DNA of 64,000 nucleotides from Cellulophaga fucicola (GCF_900119145.1 NZ_FPIY01000005.1:124001-188000); one strand, 5' to 3'; counted from the stretch's first letter, positions 35,106 to 45,388 are shown. Notes: generated by a model not told the origin, from the sequence alone. Numbers and translations: made by a program.

Positions 35106-37340
35106 TTATCGTTTTTTTCTATTGTTTAACTTTCTTTTTGAGAAACTTTTTATACTCAAGGACAATAACCTCGACAATTCGTCAATGTTTTTTGCTGGTA
35201 TTCCTTCAATTTCTGCCTTTAGCATTAATCCTTTATCCTTTGTTAAAATTATCGGATTTTTTCTCTTGTACTTAAGCGAAACAGACAAAATTTTATTGTC
35301 TGGTGAATTTTCGTCATAATCATTAGATAGGTTTGAGATATTACTCTCTTCGAAATATATATTTTTATCCTTTTGATGTTTAAGTATTTCCTTAATTGCT
35401 TGTTGAGCTTTATCTTTAATTTTATAATCTCTCTTTTTATTATCAAGTTCGTCAATAACTTTTTTAGAAAAGACAATATTTTGAAGTGGACCTATTACAT
35501 CTATAATTTTAGGTTCTTCAATTAGAATATTTGTGTCAATAATTATTGATTTTCTCTTTTTTATCAGTTCAAACTCTTTCTCTTTAAGTAAAAACTTCTT
35601 TTCCAATTCTAAGAATAAACTAGATTCTTGCTCTTCAAATTTTTCTTTTTCTTTATTTATTTTTGATTTTAAAGTTTTAAATTTTCTTTCATCAGACAAC
35701 TCTAAGATTTTAAGTTCTGCTAACATTGAATTTATAAAAGATTTTATTTTCTCATTTTTTGCATTTTTTACAGCCTTTAGCAATGCTATCTTATTTTCTC
35801 TAATTTCACTTAAAATTAAATCGTGTTCAGTTGAATTATAAAAAGGTCTTATTTTAAAATCAATATCCTCAATTTCCTTTATGCTATAATTAGATAAATC
35901 GTCATTATTAATTTTTTCAGCAATTAGAGAATCGATTTTATTATTAATATTTTTCACATATTCATCAGCAAAATCTCGCCTAAAAGAATCAATGTGCTCT
36001 TTGATTTCTACATTGGTATGTTTTTTAACGAATTGATATTTTATTGATTTACTACTTATTTCTAAAGGAAAAATTTCTTTTTTATATATAAATGTTTTGT
36101 TTGAGTTTTCAGTTATTACATTAAATTCATCTATGTTGCCAATTATTAAATATGAATTTAAAGTTTCTGAAACTTTACTTTTAAACTCTTCTAATTCAGT
36201 TTCTAAATCAACACTAACAGGAAGATAAATGAAAAGATATTTATCTTTTATGTCGATAATAATTTTAGATAATGTTTCAATTAGTAAACCTGACACCTTA
36301 TTAAACATTAGCCAAACTTCATTTTCTGAATTTTTGATAATTGTATCTAATTTATCAATAAACATAAATGGTTCAATAAATTCTAGTTGATTGACGTTTT
36401 TTGCGATTTTTTCAGAAATATTTTTATCCTCTGTTATTAACCTTTCAATTTCTTTTTGAGATTTAAGTAGCTCTTTTCGATATGAAAAATCACTAGAAGT
36501 TGGATTTTGATAAATACCATACTTGCGTAAAATTTGAAAAAACAAATTGTCTGCGTTTACTTTGTTTTCATTTAAATATGAAGAAAAGTAATCATTAGTT
36601 GTTTTTGAATATTCTTCATAAACAAGAGTTCTATATTTTCCAGAAATTACATCAACTAAAAAGACTGCATATAAAGTAGCAGATTTATGTTCTTTTTCGA
36701 TTAGAACAGAATCCTTAAAAGAATTCATTTTTGCAACATTATAAATTTCAGGGATTTGATTTTCTGAAAAAGATTTTAATAGTTGTTCATCTTCATAATT
36801 AATCCTAGAATTAATTGAATTTTCTTCAGTATTAACACTGTTCAAAAACTCAAAATTATCTTTTGCTATTGAATGGTGATTATTTGTGTTGTCAAAATAT
36901 AACTCAAACCGCTTATTTGTATGGACTTTAAATTTTTTTCCTTTTTGAAAGTATTCTTTACCAATATCAGTCAATTGGCAATAAGAATAAGAACTATCTC
37001 CAGTCGTTATCATCTCAAATTCTTCTAAACTTTGTAAAGCATCTTTCAAGATTTCATATTCGGCAAAGTCTTTATATTTTCTTTGAGAGGGATTGTCAGT
37101 TACATTAAATCCTAAAATTTCGCCTATTTCTTCAAAACTTAACGAGCTTTCAATATTTAGTAAACCACAAATAGTCTTGTCGAATAATGTAAATTCAACT
37201 GCTTCTGTACAAGTTGCAGAATACTTTGCTTTTGTAAAAAACCAGTCAAAAGGTTTATAGCCAAGATATATTTCTGTTAGTTTTTTATCTTGTTCTATTG
37301 CTTTAAATATGTTGTAGTCTATATTAGTCATCATTACCAA
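35106..37340 (-). CDS. PIN-domain nuclease protein (module B)
   Basis: 744 aa protein ending in a PIN ribonuclease domain (597-744) of the PhoH-like or NYN/VapC-like fold. All four acids are in place: Asp602 (IIIDTNIL), Glu631 (KVIDELD), Asp681 (NSPDNKILS) and Asp702 (ILTKDKGLM). Residues 1-130 contain a winged-helix-like region (CGLLNIESSLSFEEIGEILGF). A central domain is unrecognised, and a charged coiled coil (about 500-595) leads to the PIN domain. It overlaps the helicase gene by 17 bp, so the two are translationally coupled. The likely activity is endoribonuclease on an RNA presented by the helicase; this is inference. Confidence 0.75.
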   Translation of the reverse strand: MVMMTNIDYNIFKAIEQDKKLTEIYLGYKPFDWFFTKAKYSATCTEAVEFTLFDKTICGLLNIESSLSFEEIGEILGFNVTDNPSQRKYKDFAEYEILKDALQSLEEFEMITTGDSSYSYCQLTDIGKEYFQKGKKFKVHTNKRFELYFDNTNNHHSIAKDNFEFLNSVNTEENSINSRINYEDEQLLKSFSENQIPEIYNVAKMNSFKDSVLIEKEHKSATLYAVFLVDVISGKYRTLVYEEYSKTTNDYFSSYLNENKVNADNLFFQILRKYGIYQNPTSSDFSYRKELLKSQKEIERLITEDKNISEKIAKNVNQLEFIEPFMFIDKLDTIIKNSENEVWLMFNKVSGLLIETLSKIIIDIKDKYLFIYLPVSVDLETELEEFKSKVSETLNSYLIIGNIDEFNVITENSNKTFIYKKEIFPLEISSKSIKYQFVKKHTNVEIKEHIDSFRRDFADEYVKNINNKIDSLIAEKINNDDLSNYSIKEIEDIDFKIRPFYNSTEHDLILSEIRENKIALLKAVKNAKNEKIKSFINSMLAELKILELSDERKFKTLKSKINKEKEKFEEQESSLFLELEKKFLLKEKEFELIKKRKSIIIDTNILIEEPKIIDVIGPLQNIVFSKKVIDELDNKKRDYKIKDKAQQAIKEILKHQKDKNIYFEESNISNLSNDYDENSPDNKILSVSLKYKRKNPIILTKDKGLMLKAEIEGIPAKNIDELSRLLSLSIKSFSKRKLNNRKKR

Positions 37341-40300
37341 ATTCTTTTTTTAAGTTTTTGAAATCAACAACAATCCCTTCATCGTTTATAGTGTCAATTA
37401 CATTTTTATAAATTTGGTTTCCATTTTTATCTTTAAATCTGTAAAACATGTTTTTATTACCAACGACTATTAATAATCGTTTGGCTCTTGACAGTGCTAC
37501 ATTTAATCGCTTTGGTGATTTAGCAAAACCAATATCTTTGTTTGTTAATGTTACTCCGTTTTCAATTTTTTTATCACTTCTTACTGTTGAAACAATAATG
37601 ATATTTCTTTCCATTCCTTGAAATTTATCGACAGTATTTAATCGAACTGGTATATCATATTTGTTTCTTGCTTTTAAGGCAACTTCCTTTAGTTTAGATA
37701 CTTGATGTCCGTAAAAACTAATTAAACCAATTTCTTTTTCTTCTTGAATTTTATTTTGGTCATTACTGTTTTCCCAATATTTCATATACTCTTCAAATCC
37801 ATTTGATTTTTTCAGAAGTTTTATGACTAGCTCAACAGCTTCAATTTCATAATTATTTATTCTTGATGTTCCACTTAATTCTTCTGGCTCATCCACATTA
37901 ACCCAAATAGTATGAATATCTGGATTTATAAATTTATTAAGTAAAAATCCGTGATGTCTAGAAAATGGATTATTTAGATTTGGGTCATTTGCGTTTTCCT
38001 TTATCGGTTTTCCTGGTTCTAAACCACCTTCATCCAAGTAAAATTGTTTAATTACATTGTTAATTTTTGGATGCATTCTATATTGTTCATTAAATGTAGA
38101 TTTAATGGTTGTTGAAACTTTAGGGTGCATTATTAATCTTTCAAACTGAGAGGTTTCAACAAAGTCCTTGTTAATTTCAGATGCCAATTCTTTTGCTTCT
38201 GTTGTTTCAAGTGATTCTAATGTTTCTTTAAAGGTTTTATCGTGAAGCATTGGTGGTAATTGTCTATGGTCGCCAATTATAATGTTTTTGCGTCCAAAAC
38301 ACATTGGCAATAATAATTCAGGTGGTGTCGCTTTACTTGCCTCATCAGTTATTACTGTATCAAATTCAATAGGTTTAATTACCTCTAATAAATTTGTTCC
38401 TTTATACCAACCGTTAAAACCTATATGTTTTTTAATTAGATTTTTAGCTCGTTTATATAATTGACCAATTTCTAATTCGCCTTCATAATCGTTGAAAATT
38501 CGTTGATAATCAGCACCGAAATTTGGACTTCCTGCTGAACTACTTGTGCTACCAACAACATTTGCATATTTAAAGTATTTATCTTTAAATAAGGTTTTCA
38601 TTTCTTTATCAGGTTGAGCCATTTCAAAAGCCCAATCTTTCATAATGTCACTATATTTTGGATTAGATTGTTGAGAATTGTTCGCAATTCTTCGCATCCA
38701 TAATTGTACAGAATTATTGTAAAAATCTTCTTCAACTATTTCAACATCATCTTCCTCTAAAACTTCATTTTCATAATTATCATCAGTTTCAAATTTTTCG
38801 TCAACCCATTTCATTATGCGTTCAAACGCATACTTTTTTCCTTCTTCCTCAAACTTACTAGCTCTTCCAAAACGTATTGGTTTTACTAGTGTATGATTTT
38901 TATTTAGTAATTTTTCTAATGCGTTATCTACAGCAAGATTTGTTTCAGAAGTTAAAAGAATTTTTTGTTCTTGGTTAACTCTTACCATTTGCCAAATCAT
39001 TTCTGCGATAACAGTTGTTTTACCAGTTCCTGGTGGACCTTGAAGTAATGCTAAATCTGTACAATTTAAAGCAGATAGAACAGCTTTTCTTTGAGAATCG
39101 TTTAAGATTAGTAATTCGTGTCTTTTTAATTCATTCCATTCTTCCTCATCTTTTGAGAGGTTTTTATATATTTCCTCTGCTTTTGAACTATCAAAAATGA
39201 AATCTTTGATTTTTTCGTTTACAGGTTTTAGGTCTAATCCTTCTTTTGGATTAGTAATTTTATTCATTGCTTCATTTAGCCAAGATATTTTTGCTTGGTC
39301 TCCTCTTAAATTTGGTGTTACAAATTTAATTTTAGGTTCTTCTTCAATGAACTTGAAAAATTTATCTGTTTGACGTTTATCACCTGACCATTTATAAGGT
39401 AAGTTGAAAACATAATAATTATAGTCGGAATTTCTACCATTTAAATTTCCAATTACAACCTGTCTTTTTTTGTATTCAAATTTATCACCTCTATCAATGT
39501 AGAATTCTGAACGAGCTATCTGTCTTGTTTTATCCAAAAACTCTTCTTTTTTAGATTTTTTAGCTATGATGTCAATTTTTACTTTGAATTTAAAATCGTC
39601 ATTTAATGGCGAGAGCATAATATTAAATCTATTTAAAGATTTTATTTTCTCGTATTTTGATTTTAAATCTGAATAATCGACAAATTCAAAAGCAAGAGTT
39701 TGTTGTGATTCACTAACATTTGTGTCAAAATCGAATGAATAAAATTCTCGTTTTATTTCAGTCCAAAAAGTGTTTTTAAATGATGAGTTTTCAAACTTTA
39801 TTGGTTCGTTAACTCTAGATTGGTCGAATTGTAAATACACTTTTGACTTAACTTTATCTTTTCCAAAAATGGTGATTAATTCTTGGTACATTTTTTTTAG
39901 ACTATCAAATTCATTATGTTTTCTTGAGAAAACATTGTGCCTTAATCGTCTCAATAAATGGTCGCTAATATTTAAGTTCTTATCTAATTTTATATTGCAA
40001 TGCCAATCAATTTCGAATTCTGCTCCGTAACTCTTGAAGTAAAATTGCTCTAAAAACATTTTATCTACAACCTCTTGCTTTTGAGATAAATTATTTATGT
40101 AAACATTAATTGTATCGCTATTATTTGAAACTATAAAACGATTGTTAAATGTTTTACTAATTTTATTTGATATAGAAAAAGGTGTGATTTTAAGAACACA
40201 AGCAATTTGTTTATTCCTTTCGAGTATGGTTGTAAAATCTTTTTGTATAACTCTATCTAATACATCGTTAATATCTTTAAACCTCAAAAACAGACTTCCA

Positions 40301-40974
40301 TCAGGATTTATTCGTTCCTTTAAATTGAAAGGTTCTTCTGAAATAATCTTTTCAATATTCTTAAATTCTGGATTTTCTTCTTGCTTTAACTTAACTCGAA
40401 ATTGATAGAGTGATTCGTGAATATTTATCGGTTGGTCGTATTTGACTATTTCTAATGGTTGAGAATTTTTATTAAGAATGAGTTTTTGTGCTTCAATCCA
40501 TTTATCCCAAATTTCTTGCTGATTTTCAATTTCTGATTTTGGCGAAATTTCAAGTTTGCATATTTTGTTATATAAATCTTCTAATTCTCTTTGAGAGCGA
40601 TAAGGCTTTTTGAAGTCAATAAGTTTTACTATACAATTTTCAGTAATAGTATATTCATCTGAATTGAGTTGTTGAATTTCAGATATTACATTTTTCGATT
40701 TTTGATTTATTAATGTTTTGTAGTCGAAAGTTTGTTCTTGCCATTTTAATATAAACTCTATTTGCTTATTTTCAACTTGAAAAACTACTTTATGCTCGTC
40801 CTCATTTTTCTTTTGAAAGAAGCATTTTATTGATTTGTTTTCAATCCACCTTTTTAATTCTTCAAAACTTCCTTTATTTTGTTTGTCAAGAGTAGTTATT
40901 GCTTTATTCTCGAATCGTATTATTAGTTCTATAGGTTCGTCATCGAAAATATCTTCATTATTATGGTATGCCAT
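37324..40974 (-). CDS. UPF1-like SF1 helicase (module B)
   Basis: 1216 aa protein with a C-terminal UPF1/DNA2-type SF1 helicase. Motifs are NDSQRKAVLSAL (Q motif), LLQGPPGTGKTT near 655-666, TDEASKATPPEL near 875-886, GDHRQLPPML, EQYRMHPKIN near 960, VDKFQGMERNIIIVS near 1122 and NVALSRAKRLLIVVGN near 1160. The first 600 residues are a large beta-rich and helical region with no recognised domain, possibly substrate binding. Such helicases act on RNA or DNA 5'-3'. It is the first gene of a tight four-gene operon and overlaps the PIN gene. In eukaryotes UPF1 works with the PIN nuclease SMG6; the pairing here is only an analogy. Confidence 0.85.
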   Translation of the reverse strand: MAYHNNEDIFDDEPIELIIRFENKAITTLDKQNKGSFEELKRWIENKSIKCFFQKKNEDEHKVVFQVENKQIEFILKWQEQTFDYKTLINQKSKNVISEIQQLNSDEYTITENCIVKLIDFKKPYRSQRELEDLYNKICKLEISPKSEIENQQEIWDKWIEAQKLILNKNSQPLEIVKYDQPINIHESLYQFRVKLKQEENPEFKNIEKIISEEPFNLKERINPDGSLFLRFKDINDVLDRVIQKDFTTILERNKQIACVLKITPFSISNKISKTFNNRFIVSNNSDTINVYINNLSQKQEVVDKMFLEQFYFKSYGAEFEIDWHCNIKLDKNLNISDHLLRRLRHNVFSRKHNEFDSLKKMYQELITIFGKDKVKSKVYLQFDQSRVNEPIKFENSSFKNTFWTEIKREFYSFDFDTNVSESQQTLAFEFVDYSDLKSKYEKIKSLNRFNIMLSPLNDDFKFKVKIDIIAKKSKKEEFLDKTRQIARSEFYIDRGDKFEYKKRQVVIGNLNGRNSDYNYYVFNLPYKWSGDKRQTDKFFKFIEEEPKIKFVTPNLRGDQAKISWLNEAMNKITNPKEGLDLKPVNEKIKDFIFDSSKAEEIYKNLSKDEEEWNELKRHELLILNDSQRKAVLSALNCTDLALLQGPPGTGKTTVIAEMIWQMVRVNQEQKILLTSETNLAVDNALEKLLNKNHTLVKPIRFGRASKFEEEGKKYAFERIMKWVDEKFETDDNYENEVLEEDDVEIVEEDFYNNSVQLWMRRIANNSQQSNPKYSDIMKDWAFEMAQPDKEMKTLFKDKYFKYANVVGSTSSSAGSPNFGADYQRIFNDYEGELEIGQLYKRAKNLIKKHIGFNGWYKGTNLLEVIKPIEFDTVITDEASKATPPELLLPMCFGRKNIIIGDHRQLPPMLHDKTFKETLESLETTEAKELASEINKDFVETSQFERLIMHPKVSTTIKSTFNEQYRMHPKINNVIKQFYLDEGGLEPGKPIKENANDPNLNNPFSRHHGFLLNKFINPDIHTIWVNVDEPEELSGTSRINNYEIEAVELVIKLLKKSNGFEEYMKYWENSNDQNKIQEEKEIGLISFYGHQVSKLKEVALKARNKYDIPVRLNTVDKFQGMERNIIIVSTVRSDKKIENGVTLTNKDIGFAKSPKRLNVALSRAKRLLIVVGNKNMFYRFKDKNGNQIYKNVIDTINDEGIVVDFKNLKKEFGNDD

Positions 40975-41090
40975 TCATTCTCTTTTTATCAGTTCGGTTG
41001 TGCGTTGGCTTTTTTAGTTTAAATGTTCAATTTTAGCACGATTTTCGCATTACTTACAACCATATTGCAGTTTATTTTTTAATTTTTAAA

Positions 41091-41190
41091 CAATGTAAAA
41101 CTATTTTTTTGTGTTCAATTACGGAAATGTGTAATTGGATAAGAATTACTTATAAATGGTATAGAATTAGTTATGAATACCCTTTTCTTT
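41091..41190. repeat. R5 boundary repeat, copy 3 (overlaps the dnaE 3' end)
   Basis: CAATGTAAAACTATTTTTTT to the end of the DnaE coding region at 41190. The two other copies of this repeat carry a degenerate version of the last DnaE codons, so this one is probably the source copy. The 192 bp gap 40975-41166 has no other gene. Confidence 0.8.
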
Positions 41191-44169
41191 TAGACTTTTA
41201 AAAGTTGGTTTGTCTGATGCTCTTGGATCTCCTTGCTGTGCAATTTTTCGTGTCCAAATAGCAGCTATACTATAGTGCCCAAATTCTTCAGTTACTTTAC
41301 CGTAACACGCATACACACCAATACCTGTTATAGGATATTTATCTACTACTTTTGTAAAGTGTACAACATCAAAATAAGTACCTTCTTGGTCTATAAATGT
41401 ACTAAAGCGCATATGTTTGTTGTGCTTAGTAGTATTAAAACGTGTGTTTACCAAAATGCCATACAACAAAACTTCTTTATGCACATAATTTTTCATTTCT
41501 GTTGCTTTTGTGTTGCTAAGTAGTTGTTCTGCTATCATATCAAAATAACTGTACAACGGAAACCCCAAAAGCTCCATTTGGTCATACGCATCTTCTAACC
41601 AAGAATGCTCTAATACTGGTAACTCAAAATTTCTGTGTTTAGGTTTAAATAAACTAGGATTTGTGTTTCTTTTCTTAGACTTATTTAATTTAAAAATTGC
41701 TTGCCAGTGCAATTGGTTTTTCTGTAGTTTGGTAAAGCTAAAAGCGCCTATTCTTATTAAAATAGACAACTGCTCTATGCTTATGGCAACACGATCTATA
41801 AAATCATCTAAAGAACTATAGTTACCATACAATTGTCGTTCTGTAAGTAAACGTTGTATTACTAATTTTTCTAAATTCTTTACATATCCAAAACCCAAGT
41901 AAATATCCTTGCCTTTAATTATATTATGGTTGTTGCTATTGTTAATACATGGTGGGTGTATACTAGCGCCACACATACGAGCTTCGTGTATGTAATGTTC
42001 TGCTGTATAAAAACCACCTCCGTTATTTAATACAGCTACCATAAACTCTAATGGGTAGTAACACTTTAAATACATACTCTGGTAACTTTCTACAGCATAG
42101 GATGCAGAATGACCCTTTGCAAAAGCATAGCCAGCAAAACTTGCTATTTGTTCCCAAACCTTTGTAGTTAATTGGTCTGTGTAGCCTTTTGCTTTACAGT
42201 TTGACTTAAACTTGTTTTCTACCCGTGTAAACTCTTCTCTAGATTTAAACTTACCGCTCATTCCTCTACGCAACACATCAGCTTCGCCTAAGTCTAAATC
42301 AGCAAACTGATTTGCAACTTTTAAAACATCTTCTTGATACACCATAATACCATAGGTTTCAGGCATTATTTCGGCTAGAATAGGATTCGCTTGTTTACGT
42401 CTTTTAGGATCTCGGTGTCTTCTAATATATTCATTTTTCATACCAGAACTAGATACTCCTGGTCTTATTACAGAACTTGCAGCAACCAAGCCTAAATAAT
42501 CATTAACCCTAAGTTTACTCATTAAACCACGCATAGCAGGAGATTCTACATAATAAGCACCAGTTGCTTTACCTTGACTTAAAAGTTTGTTGATGTTTTT
42601 ATCTACTTTAAATTTTTCAACCTGAGTAATATCTATGTCGCCTACTTCTGGTTTATTTTCTTTAATAATATCTAAGGCATCTTTAATTTTAGCCAAACCT
42701 CGTTGTCCTAAAATATCAAACTTAAAAACACCTACATCTTCAGCTATATTCATATCAAACTGTACTGTAGGGAAACCTTTAGGTGGTAGGTCTGTTGCAG
42801 AATAATAATGTATTGGTTTTTCTAGTATTAATATACCAGCAGAATGTACACTAATGTAATTTGGAAAACCTCTAATAAGTGCACTGTATTTTAAAACCAG
42901 TTTTCCCATTTCATCTATGTCATTCATAGAAAAATGACCTTTGCATAGTTTGTCTATTTCTTCTTTAGGTAAACCAAATACTTTACCTAATTCCCTAACA
43001 ACAGCCCTGTATTTAAAAGTATTATAGGTTGCTAATAACGCTGTATTTTTAAATCGATTAAAAATATACGTAGTTACGTCATCTCTGTCTTTCCAACTAA
43101 AATCAATATCAAAATCTGGAGGCGAAGCACGGTAAGGATTGATGAAGCGCTCAAAATATAAATCTAACTCTATAGGATCTACATCTGTAATTCCTATTAT
43201 ATAAGCAACAATACTATTTGCACCACTACCACGACCAACGTGTAAATAACCCTTAGAATTGGCATAGCTTACTATTTCGTGATTAATTAAGAAATAGGAA
43301 ACAAAATCCATTTCTTTAATTGTTTTAAGCTCCACCTCTAAACGTTTTGTAACGGCATTAGTTATAGTAGAATATCGTTTTGGTAATCCAATACTACAAA
43401 GCTCATTTAGATATTCAAAATCAGCTTCTTTGGACTCTCCAAATACTTGTTGATTCTGTGAGACTCTATTTTCTCCAAAACCAAAACTTATAGAACAAGT
43501 AGACAACAGCTTTTTAGTATTTTCTATAATAAATGGGAAATCACCATAGGTTTTTAGCAACTCATTTATAGGTAACATTTTTTCTGACGGACTACCTTCT
43601 TCTGTTTTTTGAAGTTTACTTAGTAAGGTGTTGTTTGCTATTGCTCTTAACAAGCGGTGCGCATTAAAATCTCTTTTATTTCTAAACGTTACAGGTTGTT
43701 GAACTACCAATTTCTCTTCATACATTTTATATTTAGAAAATGGCAATCGTTTTAAGTTTTCTATAGAAATGCCTATGTATTCATTAGGTCTAAATTCTAT
43801 TTTCTCTAATTGTAAAACCTTTTCAAAAGGATAAATAAAAAATGCATTTGCTAGCTCTGGTGCTTCTTTAGGTAAAGGTTGTGATTTATGAGAGTACAGT
43901 GATAAAAAATCATTTAATTCTTTAAATCCTTCATTATTTATAGCTAAGCCTACATACAATTGTTCTGCTCCGTTTCTAAAATCAATACCAACAATTGGTT
44001 TTATTCCATATTCCTTAGATTTACGAATAAAGTTTAAACAAGCAGATGTATTATTGATATCTGTTAGCGCCAAACAAGACACGCCAAAACCTTTAGCCAT
44101 TTCCAAAAGGTCTATTTCTGAAAATGTACCAAAACGCAAAGAATAATATGTGTGACAATTTAAATACAT
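41167..44169 (-). CDS. DnaE-like error-prone DNA polymerase III alpha subunit (ImuC/DnaE2 type)
   Basis: 1000 aa C-family polymerase, shorter than replicative DnaE (1100-1400) and in the size range of ImuC/DnaE2. It starts with a PHP domain (NCHTYYSLRFGTF, ALTDINN, VGIDFRN). The polymerase acids are in PDFDIDF near 352-358 with a later FKFDILG near 480. The fingers show GRGSGANSIVAY and YQEDVLKVANQFADLDLGEADVLRRGMS. The end has an OB-fold (GILVNTRF onward). It is translated with the Y-family polymerase in a TAATG overlap. Such dinB-dnaE pairs are common in Bacteroidota and are thought to do lesion bypass. It is the island core nearest the cargo, and its 3' end is repeated at module boundaries. 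Confidence 0.9.
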   Translation of the reverse strand: MYLNCHTYYSLRFGTFSEIDLLEMAKGFGVSCLALTDINNTSACLNFIRKSKEYGIKPIVGIDFRNGAEQLYVGLAINNEGFKELNDFLSLYSHKSQPLPKEAPELANAFFIYPFEKVLQLEKIEFRPNEYIGISIENLKRLPFSKYKMYEEKLVVQQPVTFRNKRDFNAHRLLRAIANNTLLSKLQKTEEGSPSEKMLPINELLKTYGDFPFIIENTKKLLSTCSISFGFGENRVSQNQQVFGESKEADFEYLNELCSIGLPKRYSTITNAVTKRLEVELKTIKEMDFVSYFLINHEIVSYANSKGYLHVGRGSGANSIVAYIIGITDVDPIELDLYFERFINPYRASPPDFDIDFSWKDRDDVTTYIFNRFKNTALLATYNTFKYRAVVRELGKVFGLPKEEIDKLCKGHFSMNDIDEMGKLVLKYSALIRGFPNYISVHSAGILILEKPIHYYSATDLPPKGFPTVQFDMNIAEDVGVFKFDILGQRGLAKIKDALDIIKENKPEVGDIDITQVEKFKVDKNINKLLSQGKATGAYYVESPAMRGLMSKLRVNDYLGLVAASSVIRPGVSSSGMKNEYIRRHRDPKRRKQANPILAEIMPETYGIMVYQEDVLKVANQFADLDLGEADVLRRGMSGKFKSREEFTRVENKFKSNCKAKGYTDQLTTKVWEQIASFAGYAFAKGHSASYAVESYQSMYLKCYYPLEFMVAVLNNGGGFYTAEHYIHEARMCGASIHPPCINNSNNHNIIKGKDIYLGFGYVKNLEKLVIQRLLTERQLYGNYSSLDDFIDRVAISIEQLSILIRIGAFSFTKLQKNQLHWQAIFKLNKSKKRNTNPSLFKPKHRNFELPVLEHSWLEDAYDQMELLGFPLYSYFDMIAEQLLSNTKATEMKNYVHKEVLLYGILVNTRFNTTKHNKHMRFSTFIDQEGTYFDVVHFTKVVDKYPITGIGVYACYGKVTEEFGHYSIAAIWTRKIAQQGDPRASDKPTFKSLKEKGIHN

Positions 44170-45386
44170 TATTGTTTTCTATGAGCTAAAACAATTGGTG
44201 GTTCTCCACTAAATGGATTATGAAAACGACCTATAGTTTTTGCGCCCATAGATGTTGCTCTCATAATACTTTTTTCTCCATACTTTTGACGTATATGATC
44301 CATAGCATCATATAGATTTAGCATTTCTTCAGTGTCATCAAATAGGTTTATTTGATAATTGCCAGTTACTATGTCTGTATATTTTACGCCAACCAAGCGT
44401 ATTAACAAACGTCTATCATATAAACGCTCAAATAACTCTAATATCTTAGGTATTAAAATATGATCTGCACTCGTATAAGGTATTTTTATTTGTTTTGAAT
44501 AGGTTTGATAATCCGAATACCGAAGTCGAACAGAAATGCAAGCAGTTAATTTATCAGCTCTACGTAATTGATAAGCTAAATTTTCTGCCATTGCGGTTAA
44601 TGTGGTTCGTAACTGAACCATATTTGTTGTGTCTTTAGAAAATGTGCGCTCTGTAGAGATAGATTTACGCTCGTGAAACGGAATTAAAGGAGGTCTATCT
44701 ATTCCGTTAGCTCGTTTCCATATCACTTCACCTTTTACACCTAAAGCACTAACCAACATTTCTACAGGCATTTCTTGTACTATTTGCACTGTTGTAATCC
44801 CTAAATTACGCAGTGTTTGGTAGGTTTTTGTACCTACAGAAGGTATTTTCTGAATTGATAACGGTGCTAAAAATTGCTTTTCTAAACCATTGTCTACTCG
44901 CATTTGATTATTGGGTTTAGCCTCACCAGTAGCAACTTTAGAAACAATTTTATTTGATGATAAACCAAAAGATATGGGCAAACCTGTTTCTTTAATTATA
45001 GTATTGCGTAATTCTGTGGCAAATTTATACGTACCAAAAAACTTATCCATACCTGTTAAATCTGCATAGAACTCATCTATACTAGCTTTTTCAAACAAGG
45101 GTACACGTTCTTTTATAATTTGGGTAACAGTTTGCGAGTGCTTTGTGTAAATACTAGAATCTCCTCTAATTACTGTAGCTTCTGGGCAAAGCTGTTTTGC
45201 TAATTTCATAGCCATACCAGAGTGTACTCCAAACCTTCTAGTCTCATAACTACAGGCAGCAACAACACCTCTGTCTCCCGTGCCTCCAACTAAAAGAGGT
45301 CGCTTTACTAACGTTGAGTCAATTAAGCGTTCGCAAGACACAAAAAAAGTATCTAAATCTAAATGTAATATTGATTCTGGCTTCAT
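44169..45386 (-). CDS. dinB: Y-family DNA polymerase (DinB/ImuB-like), start corrected
   Basis: Lesion-bypass polymerase; from this start 405 aa. Using numbering with 17 extra upstream codons, the acids are Asp27 (HLDLDTFFVS) and Asp121-Glu122 (KASIDEFYADLTG). SYETRRFGVHSGM, then RIPSVGTKT-like helix-hairpin-helix and the little finger follow. QINLF near 366 matches a beta-clamp binding motif. The upstream ATG at 45437 lies before a TAGTTTTG promoter box (45425-45432) and a 17 bp palindrome (45389-45405), so the start used here is the second Met (MKPESILHLD) at 45386. It overlaps the DnaE-like gene by one base. Catalytically competent, unlike ImuB proteins that lack the acids. Confidence 0.85.
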   Translation of the reverse strand: MKPESILHLDLDTFFVSCERLIDSTLVKRPLLVGGTGDRGVVAACSYETRRFGVHSGMAMKLAKQLCPEATVIRGDSSIYTKHSQTVTQIIKERVPLFEKASIDEFYADLTGMDKFFGTYKFATELRNTIIKETGLPISFGLSSNKIVSKVATGEAKPNNQMRVDNGLEKQFLAPLSIQKIPSVGTKTYQTLRNLGITTVQIVQEMPVEMLVSALGVKGEVIWKRANGIDRPPLIPFHERKSISTERTFSKDTTNMVQLRTTLTAMAENLAYQLRRADKLTACISVRLRYSDYQTYSKQIKIPYTSADHILIPKILELFERLYDRRLLIRLVGVKYTDIVTGNYQINLFDDTEEMLNLYDAMDHIRQKYGEKSIMRATSMGAKTIGRFHNPFSGEPPIVLAHRKQ

Positions 45387-45388
45387 AT

